From contig NZ_BCQS01000013.1 of the NCBI RefSeq assembly GCF_001552195.1, forward strand, positions 248,001 through 312,000: a stretch of 64,000 nt of DNA, written 5' to 3'. Origin of the DNA: Actinomadura latina NBRC 106108 (GTDB lineage Bacteria > Actinomycetota > Actinomycetes > Streptosporangiales > Streptosporangiaceae). The number at the start of each line of letters is the position of its first letter. The stretch's first letter is position 1. Shown here piece after piece: positions 45,959 through 55,116 of this stretch. The notes under the pieces are model-generated. The model saw only the letters and a program-made list of their open reading frames with translations, made no database searches and had not been told where the DNA came from. Made by a program: the position numbers and the translations under genes.

Positions 45959-46674
45959 CGGACGAACAGCACGCCCTCGTCGATGTAGAGAGCGGTCGGG
46001 TCGAGCGGTATCTCGGCGTCCAGGCCGTCCAGGAGGCGGGTGTGGCGCGGGCCGCCTAGCAGGGTCGGGGCGATGTTGAGGCACAGTTCGTCCACGAGGG
46101 ACGCGCGGATCAGCGCCGTCGCCAGGGCGGGGCCGCCTTCGCAGAGGAGATGCTCGTAGCCGAGGTCTTCGCGGAGGGCCGTGATGGCGGCCGGGAGGTC
46201 GACGTCGTCTTCGCCTACCGCGACCACCTGGATGTGGCTTGGGGCGCGGTTCCGGCTGCTCTGTGACGTCACCACGATGGTGGGTGTCTCGGCCTCGGTG
46301 AACAGCGGGAGCGTCCAGTCGAGGTCGAGGGAGCGGCTCACCACGACCGTGGGGGCGGGCGGTCTCCCCCGGCGCGCGCGCAGATCATGACGCAGGCGGG
46401 CGGGGCCGAGACGCCCTGTGCGGACCGTGCCCGCGCCTACGAGGATCGCGTCGGTCAGTGCGCGCAGGGTCCGGAAGACGCGGAAGTCGGCGTCGCCGCC
46501 GAGGCCGTCCGTCCAGCCCTCGGCGTCGGTGACGGAGCCGTCCACGCTCATGACCATGCCGAGCCGCAGCCCGGGCTGGTCGCCGTAGGCGTCGTAAGGG
46601 TCGACGTGGGAGTCGACGTGGGAGTCGGCGTACGGGTCGGCGCCGGCGGCGGGCCCGGGCAGCAGACGGCGCAT
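45940..46674 (-). CDS. Second RibD C-terminal-type reductase (paralogue)
   Basis: A 244-residue RibD_C protein: LGMVMSVDGSVTDAEGW, AILVGAGTVRTGRLGPARL, TVVVSRSLDLDWTLPLFTEA, HLLCEGGPALATALIRASLV, and the same C-terminal LFVRYR ending as its convergent neighbour. A short Asp/His/Tyr repeat (PYADSHVDSHVDPYDAYGD) in the N-terminus is unusual. The pair probably arose by duplication with inversion. Confidence 0.87.
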   Translation of the reverse strand: MRRLLPGPAAGADPYADSHVDSHVDPYDAYGDQPGLRLGMVMSVDGSVTDAEGWTDGLGGDADFRVFRTLRALTDAILVGAGTVRTGRLGPARLRHDLRARRGRPPAPTVVVSRSLDLDWTLPLFTEAETPTIVVTSQSSRNRAPSHIQVVAVGEDDVDLPAAITALREDLGYEHLLCEGGPALATALIRASLVDELCLNIAPTLLGGPRHTRLLDGLDAEIPLDPTALYIDEGVLFVRYRLRT

Positions 46675-46737
46675 GACCTGCACGTTATCGGAACCCCGGG
46701 ATGGTGTTCTGTCGGTGGCGGGGAGCAAGATGGCGGG

Positions 46738-47829
46738 ATGGACCTGCCGATCAGCCCGCCGCTGCCACCGATGCTGGCCAAGGCGGTCAAGACCATGCCC
46801 AAGGGCGACCTGCTGTACGAGCCGAAGTGGGACGGCTTCCGCTGCATCGTGTTCCGCGACGGCGACGAGGTCGAGCTGTCCAGCCGCGGGAAGAAGCCGC
46901 TCACCCGCTACTTCCCCGAGGTGGTCGAGGCGGTGAAGCGCGAGCTGCCGGAGCGGTGCGTGGTCGACGGCGAGATCGTGCTGCCGAAGGGGACGCGGCT
47001 CGACTTCGACGGCCTCCAGCAGCGCATCCACCCGGCCGCGTCGCGGATCAAGCTGCTGTCGGAGGAGACGCCCGCGTCGTTCGTCGCCTTCGACCTGCTG
47101 GCGATCGGCGGCGAGTCGCTGCTGGAGGTGCCGCTCGGCGAACGGCGGCGGCGGCTCGTCGACACGCTGTCCGGGGTGAAGGCGCCGGTCCACGTGACGC
47201 CGGCGTCCGACTCCTACGAGCTGGCGCTGCGCTGGTTCGACGAGTTCGAGGGCGCCGGGCTGGACGGCGTCATCGCCAAGCCGCGCGACACCGTGTACGA
47301 GCCCGACAAGCGCGTCCTGTTCAAGGTCAAGCACGAGCGGACGGCCGACTGCGTGGTGGCGGGGTTCCGCTGGCACAAGTCCGGCCCCATCGTGGGGTCG
47401 CTGCTGCTCGGTCTCTACAACTCCGAAGGCAAGCTCCAGCACGTCGGGGTCGCGGCCTCGTTCACGATGGAGCGCCGCGCGGAGCTGGTGGAGGAGCTGC
47501 AGCCGTACCGGCTGGAGAACCTCGCCGAGCATCCGTGGTCGGAGTGGGCGAACCAGAACGAGGCGACCGTCGACCGGATGCCGGGCGCCGTGTCCCGCTG
47601 GACGGGCAAGAAGGACCTCAGCTGGGTTCCGCTGCGTCCCGACCTGGTCGTGGAGGTGGCGTACGAGGCGATGGAGGGCGCCCGTTTCCGGCACACCGCC
47701 CGCTTCCGCAACTGGCGTCCCGACCGGACGCCGGAGTCCTGCACCTACGAGCAGCTGGAGGTGCCTGTCGCCTACGACCTGAGCGACATCTTCAGCGGCG
47801 GCGCCACGAAGGCGCGGGTCGACCGCTGA
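46738..47829 (+). CDS. ligC: ATP-dependent DNA ligase (LigC type)
   Basis: A 363-residue nucleotidyltransferase ligase: motif I EPKWDGFRC with the adenylated Lys30, SSRGKKPLTRYFPE (motif Ia), DGEIVLPKG (motif III), DGVIAKPRDTVY (motif IV) and FKVKHERTADCVVAGFRW (motif V), then an OB-fold. LigC works in short-patch base excision repair in mycobacteria with PrimPol PolD2/Prim-PolC. A matching PrimPol is at 57350-58432. No Ku gene in the window. Confidence 0.93.
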   Translation: MDLPISPPLPPMLAKAVKTMPKGDLLYEPKWDGFRCIVFRDGDEVELSSRGKKPLTRYFPEVVEAVKRELPERCVVDGEIVLPKGTRLDFDGLQQRIHPAASRIKLLSEETPASFVAFDLLAIGGESLLEVPLGERRRRLVDTLSGVKAPVHVTPASDSYELALRWFDEFEGAGLDGVIAKPRDTVYEPDKRVLFKVKHERTADCVVAGFRWHKSGPIVGSLLLGLYNSEGKLQHVGVAASFTMERRAELVEELQPYRLENLAEHPWSEWANQNEATVDRMPGAVSRWTGKKDLSWVPLRPDLVVEVAYEAMEGARFRHTARFRNWRPDRTPESCTYEQLEVPVAYDLSDIFSGGATKARVDR

Positions 47830-47884
47830 GGCGCCCCGGGCCGGGCGCGGCGGCGTGCCGCGCCCGGCGCTCGGTCGCGGCCGG

Positions 47885-49579
47885 TCAGGGCTGGGTCTCG
47901 TTGTCGATGGTCTGCTGGATCAGGTCGCGCTCCGACTGCGCCGACATCTTCGCCTTCGCGTACGGGCGCAGATAGGCCTGGTTGACGCCGGGGACGCGGT
48001 CCTCGATGACGAACGTGGCCTTGGTGGAGATCTCGGCACCCGGCGTCCGGACGGTGGGCAGCGTCTTGAAGTCGGCCTTCATCTCGTCCTTGCCGATCGT
48101 CGTCAGCACATAGCCCCGCTGGTTGTTGTAGAAGCGCAGGTGCGGGTTGATCTTGAGGTAGGGGTGGTCGGCCGGGTTCGAGTCCGCGCCGTCACCGGTG
48201 CTGGTGATGGACGTGCACACCAGCTCGGAGCCGACGGTCTTCGAGTCGGGGTCGTCGTAGTCGGTCTTCAGGTCGCTCGCCCAGTGCGCGTGGACGTCGC
48301 CGGTGAGCACGACGGGGTTGCGGACCTTCGCGTCCAGCCAGCCCCTGGTGATCCGGTCGCGGGACGCGGCGTAGCCGTCCCACGCGTCCATCGAGGTCTT
48401 CTTGACCGGCCCGGCGGTGTTGTCGCGCTGCGCGAAGAACACCTGCTGGCCGAGGACGTCCCAGCGGGCGCGGGAGCGGCGGAAGCCGTCCAGCAGCCAT
48501 GCCTCCTGCGCGTTTCCGGTGATGGAGCGCTTCGGGTCGGCGGCCTCGGGGCAGTCCTTGTAGCCGTCGCCGCAGCCCTGGTCGTCGCGGAACTGGCGGG
48601 TGTCGAGCATGTGGAAGTTGGCGAGCCGCCCCCACTGGACGCGCCGGTAGATCTGGATGTCCGGCCCCTTCGGGACGGAGCGTCGGCGCAGCGGCATGTT
48701 CTCGTAGTAGGCCTGGAACGCGGCGGCGCGGCGGGCGCGGAACGCCTCGTAGGACGGGGTGTCGGAGTTCGCCTCGGGGATGTCGTCCGCCCAGTTGTTC
48801 TCGACCTCGTGGTCGTCGAACACGACGAGCCACGGCGCCGCCTGGTGCGCGGCCTGGAGGTCGCGGTCCGACTTGTACTGGGCGTGCCGCAGCCGGTAGT
48901 TCGCCAGCGTGACCGTTTCGGGGCCCTCGTGGTCGCGGACGTTGCCCCCGGCGATCGTGTAGACGTCCTTCTTGTACTCGTACTGGTAGTCGCCCAGGTG
49001 CAGGACGAGATCGGGGTTCTCCTCGGCGAGTCGCCGGTACGCGGTGAAGTAGCCGTGCTCGAACTGGCTGCAGGAGACGAAGGCCATCGCGAGGGCGGGG
49101 CCGTAGGTGGCGGGGTGGGGGGCGGTGCGGGTCCGTCCGGCCGGGGAGATGTGCCGGCCGGTGCGGAAGCGGTACCAGTAGTCGCGGCCGGGGCTCAGGC
49201 CGTTCAGCTCGACGTGGACGGAGTGGGCGGACTGGGGGCGGGCGGCGGCGGTGCCGCGCCGCACGATGCGCCGGAACCGCTCGTCGGACGACACCTCCCA
49301 GCCGACGGGGACGGTGCGGGCCGGCATGCCGCCGAGGCCGTCGCCGGCGAGGGGGTCGAGGGCGAGGCGGGTCCAGAGGACGAACCCGTCCGGGCCGGGA
49401 TCACCGGACGCGACGCCCAGGGTGAACGGGTCGCCGGGCAGGGTTAGGGAGCGGGGGGCGGCTGCGCGGGCGGTGCCGGGCAGGGCGGTGACGGCGGTGG
49501 TGGTGACGGCGGTGGCGGTGGCGAGACCGGTCGTGACCAGGAAGGTGCGCCGGTTCAGCGGGTGCGCGGAGTCTGCCAT
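47885..49579 (-). CDS. phoD: PhoD-type alkaline phosphatase, secreted by Tat
   Basis: A 564-residue phosphodiesterase/phosphatase. The N-terminus carries a Tat signal (RRTFLVTTGLATATA, AxA cleavage near 39), followed by the PhoD N-domain (FTLGVASGDPGPDGFVLWTR) and the metallophosphatase core (FVSCSQFEHG, LVLHLGDYQYEYK, VFDDHEVENNWADD, VVLTGDVHAHWASDLK). It releases phosphate outside the cell under starvation. No clear PHO box was found in the 218-base divergent region shared with helD. Confidence 0.93.
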   Translation of the reverse strand: MADSAHPLNRRTFLVTTGLATATAVTTTAVTALPGTARAAAPRSLTLPGDPFTLGVASGDPGPDGFVLWTRLALDPLAGDGLGGMPARTVPVGWEVSSDERFRRIVRRGTAAARPQSAHSVHVELNGLSPGRDYWYRFRTGRHISPAGRTRTAPHPATYGPALAMAFVSCSQFEHGYFTAYRRLAEENPDLVLHLGDYQYEYKKDVYTIAGGNVRDHEGPETVTLANYRLRHAQYKSDRDLQAAHQAAPWLVVFDDHEVENNWADDIPEANSDTPSYEAFRARRAAAFQAYYENMPLRRRSVPKGPDIQIYRRVQWGRLANFHMLDTRQFRDDQGCGDGYKDCPEAADPKRSITGNAQEAWLLDGFRRSRARWDVLGQQVFFAQRDNTAGPVKKTSMDAWDGYAASRDRITRGWLDAKVRNPVVLTGDVHAHWASDLKTDYDDPDSKTVGSELVCTSITSTGDGADSNPADHPYLKINPHLRFYNNQRGYVLTTIGKDEMKADFKTLPTVRTPGAEISTKATFVIEDRVPGVNQAYLRPYAKAKMSAQSERDLIQQTIDNETQP

Positions 49580-49797
49580 GGAGGAGCGACCTTTCGGAAG
49601 GATCCGGCATTGATCGCCGGACAGCCTCACGAAGATCGGTGACCGATGGGCGCCGCGCGGATGACACCCGCCGCAACAAAGACGATCTTTTGGGCGGCGT
49701 TAGAAGATCATGCAGAGCGACACGAAGGATGCTAGGCTGGCAGCTTGGAAGTTGCGCACAGAAAACCCAATCCTATAAATAGGAGTGTAGCCGAAGC

Positions 49798-52179
49798 ATG
49801 GGACTCCGTCAAGCGGACGCTGTCAACCCCGACCGCGATAATTCTGTGCCGGTGCGCGTCGAACAGGCGTACGTGGACCGCGTGTACGCGAGGCTCGACG
49901 TCGAGCGGGCCAAGGCCGAGTCCGCGCTGCGCGACGGGCCGGCGGCGGGCGGCGGCGCCGCGTTCCAGGCGCGGGTGGAGAGCGCCGTCGCGACCGACGA
50001 GGCGGCCCGCCGGCTCGCCCGGCTCGGCGGTGTCGAGAACGGCCTGTGCTTCGGCCGGATCGACCACCGCGCGGACGCCGGCGGCCCCGGCGACACGTTC
50101 TACATCGGCCGCGTCGGCCTCCGCGACGAGGATCACGAGCCCATCCTGATCGACTGGCGAGCCGCCGCGGCCCGCCCGTTCTACACCGCGACGCCCGGCG
50201 CGCCCGGCACCCTCGCGCGCCGCCGCCACCTGCACCTGCGCCACCGCGAGGTCTTCCGGCTGGACGACGAGGTCTTCGACCTGGAGGGCCTGGCGGAGTC
50301 GGAGCGGCGCGGCATCGTCGGCGAGGCCGCGCTGCTGGCCACCCTCCGCCGCGGCCGGACGGGCCGGATGAGCGACGTGGTCGCGACCATCCAGGAAGAG
50401 CAGGACCAGGTCATCCGGTCGGGCCTGCAGGGTGTGCTCGTCGTCCAGGGCGGCCCCGGCACCGGCAAGACGGTCGCCGCCCTGCACCGCGCCGCGTACC
50501 TGCTCTACACGCACCGGGACGTCCTCGAACGGCGCGGAGTGCTCGTCGTCGGCCCGAACGCCACGTTCCTCCGCTACATCGAGCAGGTCCTTCCCGGCCT
50601 GGGCGAGACAGACGTCGTGCTGGCCACGGTCGGCGAGCTCTATCCCGGCCTCAAGGCGACGGCACGGGAAACCCCCGCGGTCGCCGTCATCAAGGGCGAC
50701 CTCCGCATGGCCGACCTCGTGCAAGCGGCCGTCCACGATCGGCAGCGCGTGCCCGCGGACGGCGTCCACATCGACACCGACGGCCTCACCCTCACTGTGG
50801 ACGCCGAGAAGTGCGAACAGATCCGTGATCGTGCCCGCGCCTTGCGTCTCCCCCACAACGTTCAGCGGCGCCGCTTCGTCCACGACATGCTGGAGGCCCT
50901 CGCCGTCGACCGGGCTGAGCAGTACGACCGCATCATGGACGAGCCCCTGGAGGAGATCGCCAAATCGGGAGGTCTCCCCACCTGGCTCCAGGAACTCATC
51001 GACGAGGCCGAGGACGAGCCCCTCCTGGACGAAACGGACCTCCGCCTGGCCAAGGAGGCCCTCTGGCAGGACCCGGCCGTCAGCAAGGTCCTCAACGACC
51101 TCTGGCCCGAGCTGACCCCTCAGCAGCTGCTGGCCGACCTCTACGCCTCCCCCGACACCCTCGCCCGTCTGGGCGCCCAGGCGGGCCTTCCCGACTGCGC
51201 GCTCCTGCACCGTCCAGCCGACTCCCCCTGGACCGTCTCGGACGTCCCCCTCCTGGACGAGGCCGCCGAACACCTGGGCAAGGACGACTCCGCCGACAGG
51301 GCCCGCCAACGCGAGGCCGACGCGGCCCGCGCCGACGAGGAGCGCTACGCCCGCGAGGTCATCGAGTCCGCCGGCACCACGAACCTGCTCTCGGCGCGCG
51401 ACGTGATCTCGGCGAGCGACCTGGCCGGCCGCCACCACGACGGCGGCCCGCCCCTCACCACCGCGCAGCGCGCGCTGGCCGACCGCGAATGGGCGTACGG
51501 CCACGTGATCGTGGACGAGGCGCAGGAACTCTCCGAGATGGCCTGGCGCACCGTCATGCGCCGCGTCCCCACCCGCTCCCTGACCGTCGTCGGCGACATC
51601 GCCCAGACCGGCAGCGCGGCGGGCGCCACCACCTGGGGCCAGATGCTCGACCGCTACGTCCCGGGCCGCTGGCGCGAGCAGCGCCTCCTCGTCAACTACC
51701 GCACCCCGGCCGCCATCATGCGGATCGCCGCCGACGTCCTCGCCGCCGTCGACCCGGGCCAGACACCACCCGACCCGGTCCGCGACGACGGCCCGCCCCC
51801 CACCGCACTGGCGCTGCCGATCACCGAACTCCCTGCCCTCATCCAGTCCGAACTCGCCCTCATCACCGACGACGTCTCCGCCGAGGGCCGCCTGGCCGTC
51901 ATCACCTCCGGAGCCCGCCACGCCGCCGTCCTGGACGCCCTCCCGGACGCCGCCGCCGGCGCCACCCCGGACGCCCTCGACGCCCCGGTCGTCGTCCTCA
52001 CCGCCGAGGAGGCGAAGGGCCTGGAGTTCGACTCCGTCATCGTCGTGGACCCGTCCGGCATCCTGACCGAGTCCCCCAAGGGCGGCCAGGACCTCTACGT
52101 GGCCATGACCCGCCCCACCCGCCGCCTGACGATCCTCCACGACAACGACCTCCCGCCCCTCCTAGCCTCCCTGGAGTAG
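49798..52179 (+). CDS. helD: HelD/HelR-like superfamily 1 helicase-like ATPase
   Basis: A 793-residue UvrD-like protein with a coiled N-terminal arm, Walker A GGPGTGKT (Lys224), VIVDEAQELS (motif II), VVGDIAQTG (motif III) and a C-terminal 2A domain (LTAEEAKGLEFDSVIVVDPS, DLYVAMTRPTRRL). HelD removes stalled or rifamycin-bound RNA polymerase; the HelR subgroup gives rifamycin tolerance. An inverted repeat CCTAT-AA-ATAGG lies 13 bases before the start. I do not see the rifamycin-associated element found before many helR genes, so its induction is uncertain. Confidence 0.9.
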   Translation: MGLRQADAVNPDRDNSVPVRVEQAYVDRVYARLDVERAKAESALRDGPAAGGGAAFQARVESAVATDEAARRLARLGGVENGLCFGRIDHRADAGGPGDTFYIGRVGLRDEDHEPILIDWRAAAARPFYTATPGAPGTLARRRHLHLRHREVFRLDDEVFDLEGLAESERRGIVGEAALLATLRRGRTGRMSDVVATIQEEQDQVIRSGLQGVLVVQGGPGTGKTVAALHRAAYLLYTHRDVLERRGVLVVGPNATFLRYIEQVLPGLGETDVVLATVGELYPGLKATARETPAVAVIKGDLRMADLVQAAVHDRQRVPADGVHIDTDGLTLTVDAEKCEQIRDRARALRLPHNVQRRRFVHDMLEALAVDRAEQYDRIMDEPLEEIAKSGGLPTWLQELIDEAEDEPLLDETDLRLAKEALWQDPAVSKVLNDLWPELTPQQLLADLYASPDTLARLGAQAGLPDCALLHRPADSPWTVSDVPLLDEAAEHLGKDDSADRARQREADAARADEERYAREVIESAGTTNLLSARDVISASDLAGRHHDGGPPLTTAQRALADREWAYGHVIVDEAQELSEMAWRTVMRRVPTRSLTVVGDIAQTGSAAGATTWGQMLDRYVPGRWREQRLLVNYRTPAAIMRIAADVLAAVDPGQTPPDPVRDDGPPPTALALPITELPALIQSELALITDDVSAEGRLAVITSGARHAAVLDALPDAAAGATPDALDAPVVVLTAEEAKGLEFDSVIVVDPSGILTESPKGGQDLYVAMTRPTRRLTILHDNDLPPLLASLE

Positions 52180-52908
52180 GACGGCGAGGGTCTGGGTGAG
52201 TTCGGCCTTGATGATCTGGCCGGCGGCGGACGGGTCGCCGGCACGGATGGCTTCGACGAGGGCGGCGTGGGCGGCGCGGCCGTGGGCGGTGTCGGAGGTG
52301 CGGACGTCGACCAGGGCGGCGAGGTCGAGGAGGCCGTCACGCAGGACGGGGGCGAACTCGGCGAACAGGTCGGCGAGGATCGGGTTGTGCGCGGCGGTCA
52401 CGACGGCCGTGTGCAGGGCGATGTCGGCGTCGATGAACGCCTCGATGGCGGGGCCGGCGAAGGCGGTGTCGCGGGCGGCGAGGGCCGTGTCGAGGGCGGC
52501 GAGGTCATCGTCGGTACGGCGCTCGGCGGCCAGTTCGGCGGCGCGGACCTCCAGCATCATGCGGATCTCGTAGACGTCGGCGACGGAGGCGCGGCGGAGG
52601 CGGGCGGGCCAGTTCCCGTCCGGTTCGGTCGCGATGACGAACACGCCCGCGCCCTGCCGGGGCTGGACGAGCCCGGCGCCGGCCAGGGCCCGGAGAGCCT
52701 CGCGGACGGTCGAGCGGCCCACGCCCAGTTCGCCGGCGAGGGTCGTCTCGCCGGGGAGTCTCGTCCCGACCGGCCAGGAGCCGCCGGCGATCTGGTCGCG
52801 GAGGCGCTGGGCGGCCTGCTCGACGAGCGGGCTGGGCCGGAGGGGGCCGAGCGGAGCTCGTCCGCTTGGCGGCGGGTGGGGGCTGGCGGACGGTGGGCCG
52901 AGCGGCAT
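52162..52908 (-). CDS. FadR-subfamily GntR transcriptional regulator
   Basis: A 248-residue regulator: winged helix (VEQAAQRLRDQIAGGSWPVG, LPGETTLAGELGVGRSTVRE, ALRALAGAGLVQPRQGAGV) and a C-terminal all-helical FCD domain (YEIRMMLEVRAAELAAERRT, AFIDADIALHTAVVTAAHNP). The FCD domain usually binds metal and a small carboxylate. GGAGGAACC precedes ATG 52908. Its 3' end overlaps helD by 18 bases. Divergent from leuA; whether it regulates leuA is not shown. Confidence 0.9.
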   Translation of the reverse strand: MPLGPPSASPHPPPSGRAPLGPLRPSPLVEQAAQRLRDQIAGGSWPVGTRLPGETTLAGELGVGRSTVREALRALAGAGLVQPRQGAGVFVIATEPDGNWPARLRRASVADVYEIRMMLEVRAAELAAERRTDDDLAALDTALAARDTAFAGPAIEAFIDADIALHTAVVTAAHNPILADLFAEFAPVLRDGLLDLAALVDVRTSDTAHGRAAHAALVEAIRAGDPSAAGQIIKAELTQTLAVLLQGG

Positions 52909-52990
52909 CGAGGTTCCTCCGGGAGAGCAGACCACCAGGGTAGCTTCCCTCAGCTTGTCTGAGGAGCTGAGGTGTGGTTGGCTGGCGGGC

Positions 52991-53035
52991 ATGTCGTGGC
53001 GGGTTCTCCTTCTCGGTCGCCGCGGCGGGGCCTGA
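52991..53035 (+). CDS. leuA leader peptide (Leu-rich)
   Basis: A 14-residue peptide MSWRVLLLGRRGGA with three consecutive Leu codons (CTC CTT CTC), ending five bases before an RNA hairpin and 68 bases before leuA. Leu-rich leaders of the form VLLLGRR occur before leuA in many actinobacteria and mediate transcription attenuation by leucyl-tRNA supply. Confidence 0.8.
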   Translation: MSWRVLLLGRRGGA

Positions 53036-53039
53036 TCCA

Positions 53040-53076
53040 GACCGGCACCCCGCTGCGGGGTCCGGTGCTGCCGGTC
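53040..53076 (+). promoter_or_regulatory. leuA attenuator with mutually exclusive pairings
   Basis: ACCGGcACCCCG (53041-53052) can pair with CGGGGTCCGGT (53056-53066). Alternatively GACCGGCA (53040-53047) pairs with TGCCGGTC (53069-53076). The two share the same 5' arm, so only one of the outer pairings can form. This is the classic arrangement of a ribosome-controlled attenuator behind the Leu-rich leader peptide. Confidence 0.65.
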
Positions 53077-53102
53077 GTCCGGCGATCACGAGGACACGCC
53101 CC

Positions 53103-54887
53103 ATGGACTTCCCGACTCTGAGCACTCCCTCCGGCCCGGTGGCCGGGCCCTTCTGGAATCCGCAGCGCGGCAGCTCCATGCCGTTCCACCGGTACCGGTC
53201 GATACACGACCGGGTTCCGTCACCCGTCCCCGAGGTCGAGCGCACCTGGCCGTCCAGGCGTGCCGGGGAGGCGCCGCTGTGGGTGCCCGTCGACCTGCGG
53301 GACGGCAACCAGGCGCTGGCCGAACCCATGGACACGGCGCGCAAGCGGCGCATGTTCGATCTGTTCGTGACGATGGGTTTCAAGGAGATCGAGGTCGGTT
53401 ACCCGTCGGCCAGCCAGACCGACTTCGGCTTCGTCCGGCACCTGGCGGAGGCGGGCGTACCGGACGACGTGACGCCCGTGGTGTTCACGCCGGCGCGGCG
53501 CGAGCTGATCGAGCGGACGTTCGCCTCGGTCGAAGGGCTGCCGAGGGCGGTCGTCCACCTCTACACGGCGACGGGGGCGGTGTGGCGCGACGTCGTGCTC
53601 GGGTCCGACCGGAACGGGGTGAAGCAGCTGATTCTGGACGGAGCCGCCGACGTCGCGCGGCTCTCCCGGCCGGGAGTGCGGTTCGAGTTCTCGCCCGAGA
53701 CCTTCAATTTCACCGAGCCCGACTACGCGCTGGAGGTCTGCGACGCGGTCACCGGGCTGTGGGACGCCTCCCCCGACCGGCCGGTGATCCTGAACCTGCC
53801 CGCGACCGTCGAGATCGCCACGCCGAACGTGTACGCCGACCAGATCGAGTACATGCACCGGCACCTGGCCCGGCGGGACGCGGTGATCCTTTCCGTCCAC
53901 CCGCACAACGACCGCGGGACGGGGGTCGCCTGCGCCGAGCTGGCGGTGCTCGCGGGCGCGCAGCGGGTCGAGGGATGCCTGTTCGGCAACGGCGAGCGGA
54001 CCGGCAACGTCGACCTCGTCACCCTGGCGCTGAACCTGCACGCGCAGGGCGTCGACCCCCGGATCGACTTCTCCGACATCGACGAGATCCGCCGGACGGT
54101 CGAGTACTGCAACCGGCTGCCCGTCCACGAGCGGCACCCGTACGGCGGCGACCTCGTCTACACGGCGTTCTCTGGGACGCATCAGGACGCGATCGGCAAG
54201 GGCATGGCCCGGCACGCCCGCCGCGCGGAGGAGACGGGGACGTCGCCGGAGGAACTGCCGTGGGACGTCCCGTACCTGCCGATCGATCCGGCCGACGTGG
54301 GACGCGGGTACGAGGCGGTCATCCGCGTCAACAGCCAGTCCGGTAAGGGCGGGATCTCCTACCTGCTGCGCACCGGGTACAGGCTCGACCTGCCGCGCCG
54401 CCTGCAGATCGAGTTCTCCCGGGTCGTGCAGCGGGCGACGGACGGCAGCGGCGAGGAGATCACGGCGGCCGAGCTGTGGGACCTGTTCCGCGGCGAGTAC
54501 CTCGACCCCGCCGGCCCGGTGTCCGTGGTCGGCTGGCGGACGGCCGGCACCGGCCCGGCGCGGCACGGCTTCACCGGCGTCGTCCGCGTGGACGGCGACG
54601 AGCGCGAGCACACCGGCTCGGGCGGCGGCCCCGTCGAGGCGCTCGCCGACGCCCTGTCGTCAGCCGGGATCAAGGTGGACGTCCTGCAGTACGCCGAGCA
54701 CGCGACCGGCTCCGGCCCGGGTCATGCCGGGGAGACGGACTCCCGGCGGCTGCACGGGGCCATGGCCGTCGCCTATGCGGAATGCCGGGTCGACGGTGTG
54801 ACGTCGTGGGGCGCGGGACGTGACGCGTCCGCGCTGACCGCGTCGGTGGACGCTGTCCTGTCCGCGGTGAACCGCGCGAAGCGCTAG
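53103..54887 (+). CDS. leuA: 2-isopropylmalate synthase
   Basis: The first committed enzyme of leucine synthesis (acetyl-CoA plus 2-oxoisovalerate). The 594-residue product is of the long actinobacterial type: catalytic barrel (VPVDLRDGNQALAEPMD, HPHNDRGTG metal His, GCLFGNGERTGNVDL) and a C-terminal regulatory domain (about 450-590) that gives leucine feedback inhibition. Controlled by the leader attenuator upstream. ATG 53103 is 26 bases after the attenuator. Confidence 0.95.
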   Translation: MDFPTLSTPSGPVAGPFWNPQRGSSMPFHRYRSIHDRVPSPVPEVERTWPSRRAGEAPLWVPVDLRDGNQALAEPMDTARKRRMFDLFVTMGFKEIEVGYPSASQTDFGFVRHLAEAGVPDDVTPVVFTPARRELIERTFASVEGLPRAVVHLYTATGAVWRDVVLGSDRNGVKQLILDGAADVARLSRPGVRFEFSPETFNFTEPDYALEVCDAVTGLWDASPDRPVILNLPATVEIATPNVYADQIEYMHRHLARRDAVILSVHPHNDRGTGVACAELAVLAGAQRVEGCLFGNGERTGNVDLVTLALNLHAQGVDPRIDFSDIDEIRRTVEYCNRLPVHERHPYGGDLVYTAFSGTHQDAIGKGMARHARRAEETGTSPEELPWDVPYLPIDPADVGRGYEAVIRVNSQSGKGGISYLLRTGYRLDLPRRLQIEFSRVVQRATDGSGEEITAAELWDLFRGEYLDPAGPVSVVGWRTAGTGPARHGFTGVVRVDGDEREHTGSGGGPVEALADALSSAGIKVDVLQYAEHATGSGPGHAGETDSRRLHGAMAVAYAECRVDGVTSWGAGRDASALTASVDAVLSAVNRAKR

Positions 54888-55078
54888 TCGCGGCGGCGGC
54901 CGAGCGAGCGCCGCCAGGACAGGCCGGTGCCGGGGATCCGGAACGTCACCTGGCGGCGCCCGTCCGCCGAGCGGGTGTAACGGGCGCCGCGGGCGCCGAC
55001 GCTGTGCCCGACGCCCTTCTTGGACAGGTTGATGCGGAACGGTCCCATCCGGACTGCTTTTCGGTAGCTCCATCCCAT
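54884..55078 (-). CDS. DUF4236 small protein
   Basis: A 64-residue protein starting MGWSYRKAVRMGPFRINLSK and containing VGHSVGARGARYTRSADGRR and IPGTGLSW, the DUF4236 pattern (normally fRkSxkigPgvRlNxSKsGvSxSxGxrG). Function unknown. It ends with a four-base overlap with leuA (convergent) and has a strong hairpin immediately before its start. Confidence 0.82.
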   Translation of the reverse strand: MGWSYRKAVRMGPFRINLSKKGVGHSVGARGARYTRSADGRRQVTFRIPGTGLSWRRSLGRRRD

Positions 55079-55083
55079 GCGGA

Positions 55084-55116
55084 GGGGGATGCCCGGACGA
55101 TCTCCGGGCATCCCCC
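55084..55116. terminator. 13-bp hairpin between DUF4236 and peptidase genes
   Basis: GGGGGATGCCCGG (55084-55096) pairs with CCGGGCATCCCCC (55104-55116) around a 7-base loop. It begins only six bases from the DUF4236 start codon. It may end leuA transcripts that read through the antisense small gene, or attenuate the DUF4236 mRNA. Confidence 0.6.

Noticed and set aside
49680..49797. Rifamycin-associated element upstream of helD
   Set aside because: I looked for the palindrome that precedes many helR and rifamycin-inactivation genes; only a vague CAGCTTGG...AGTTGCG similarity is present.
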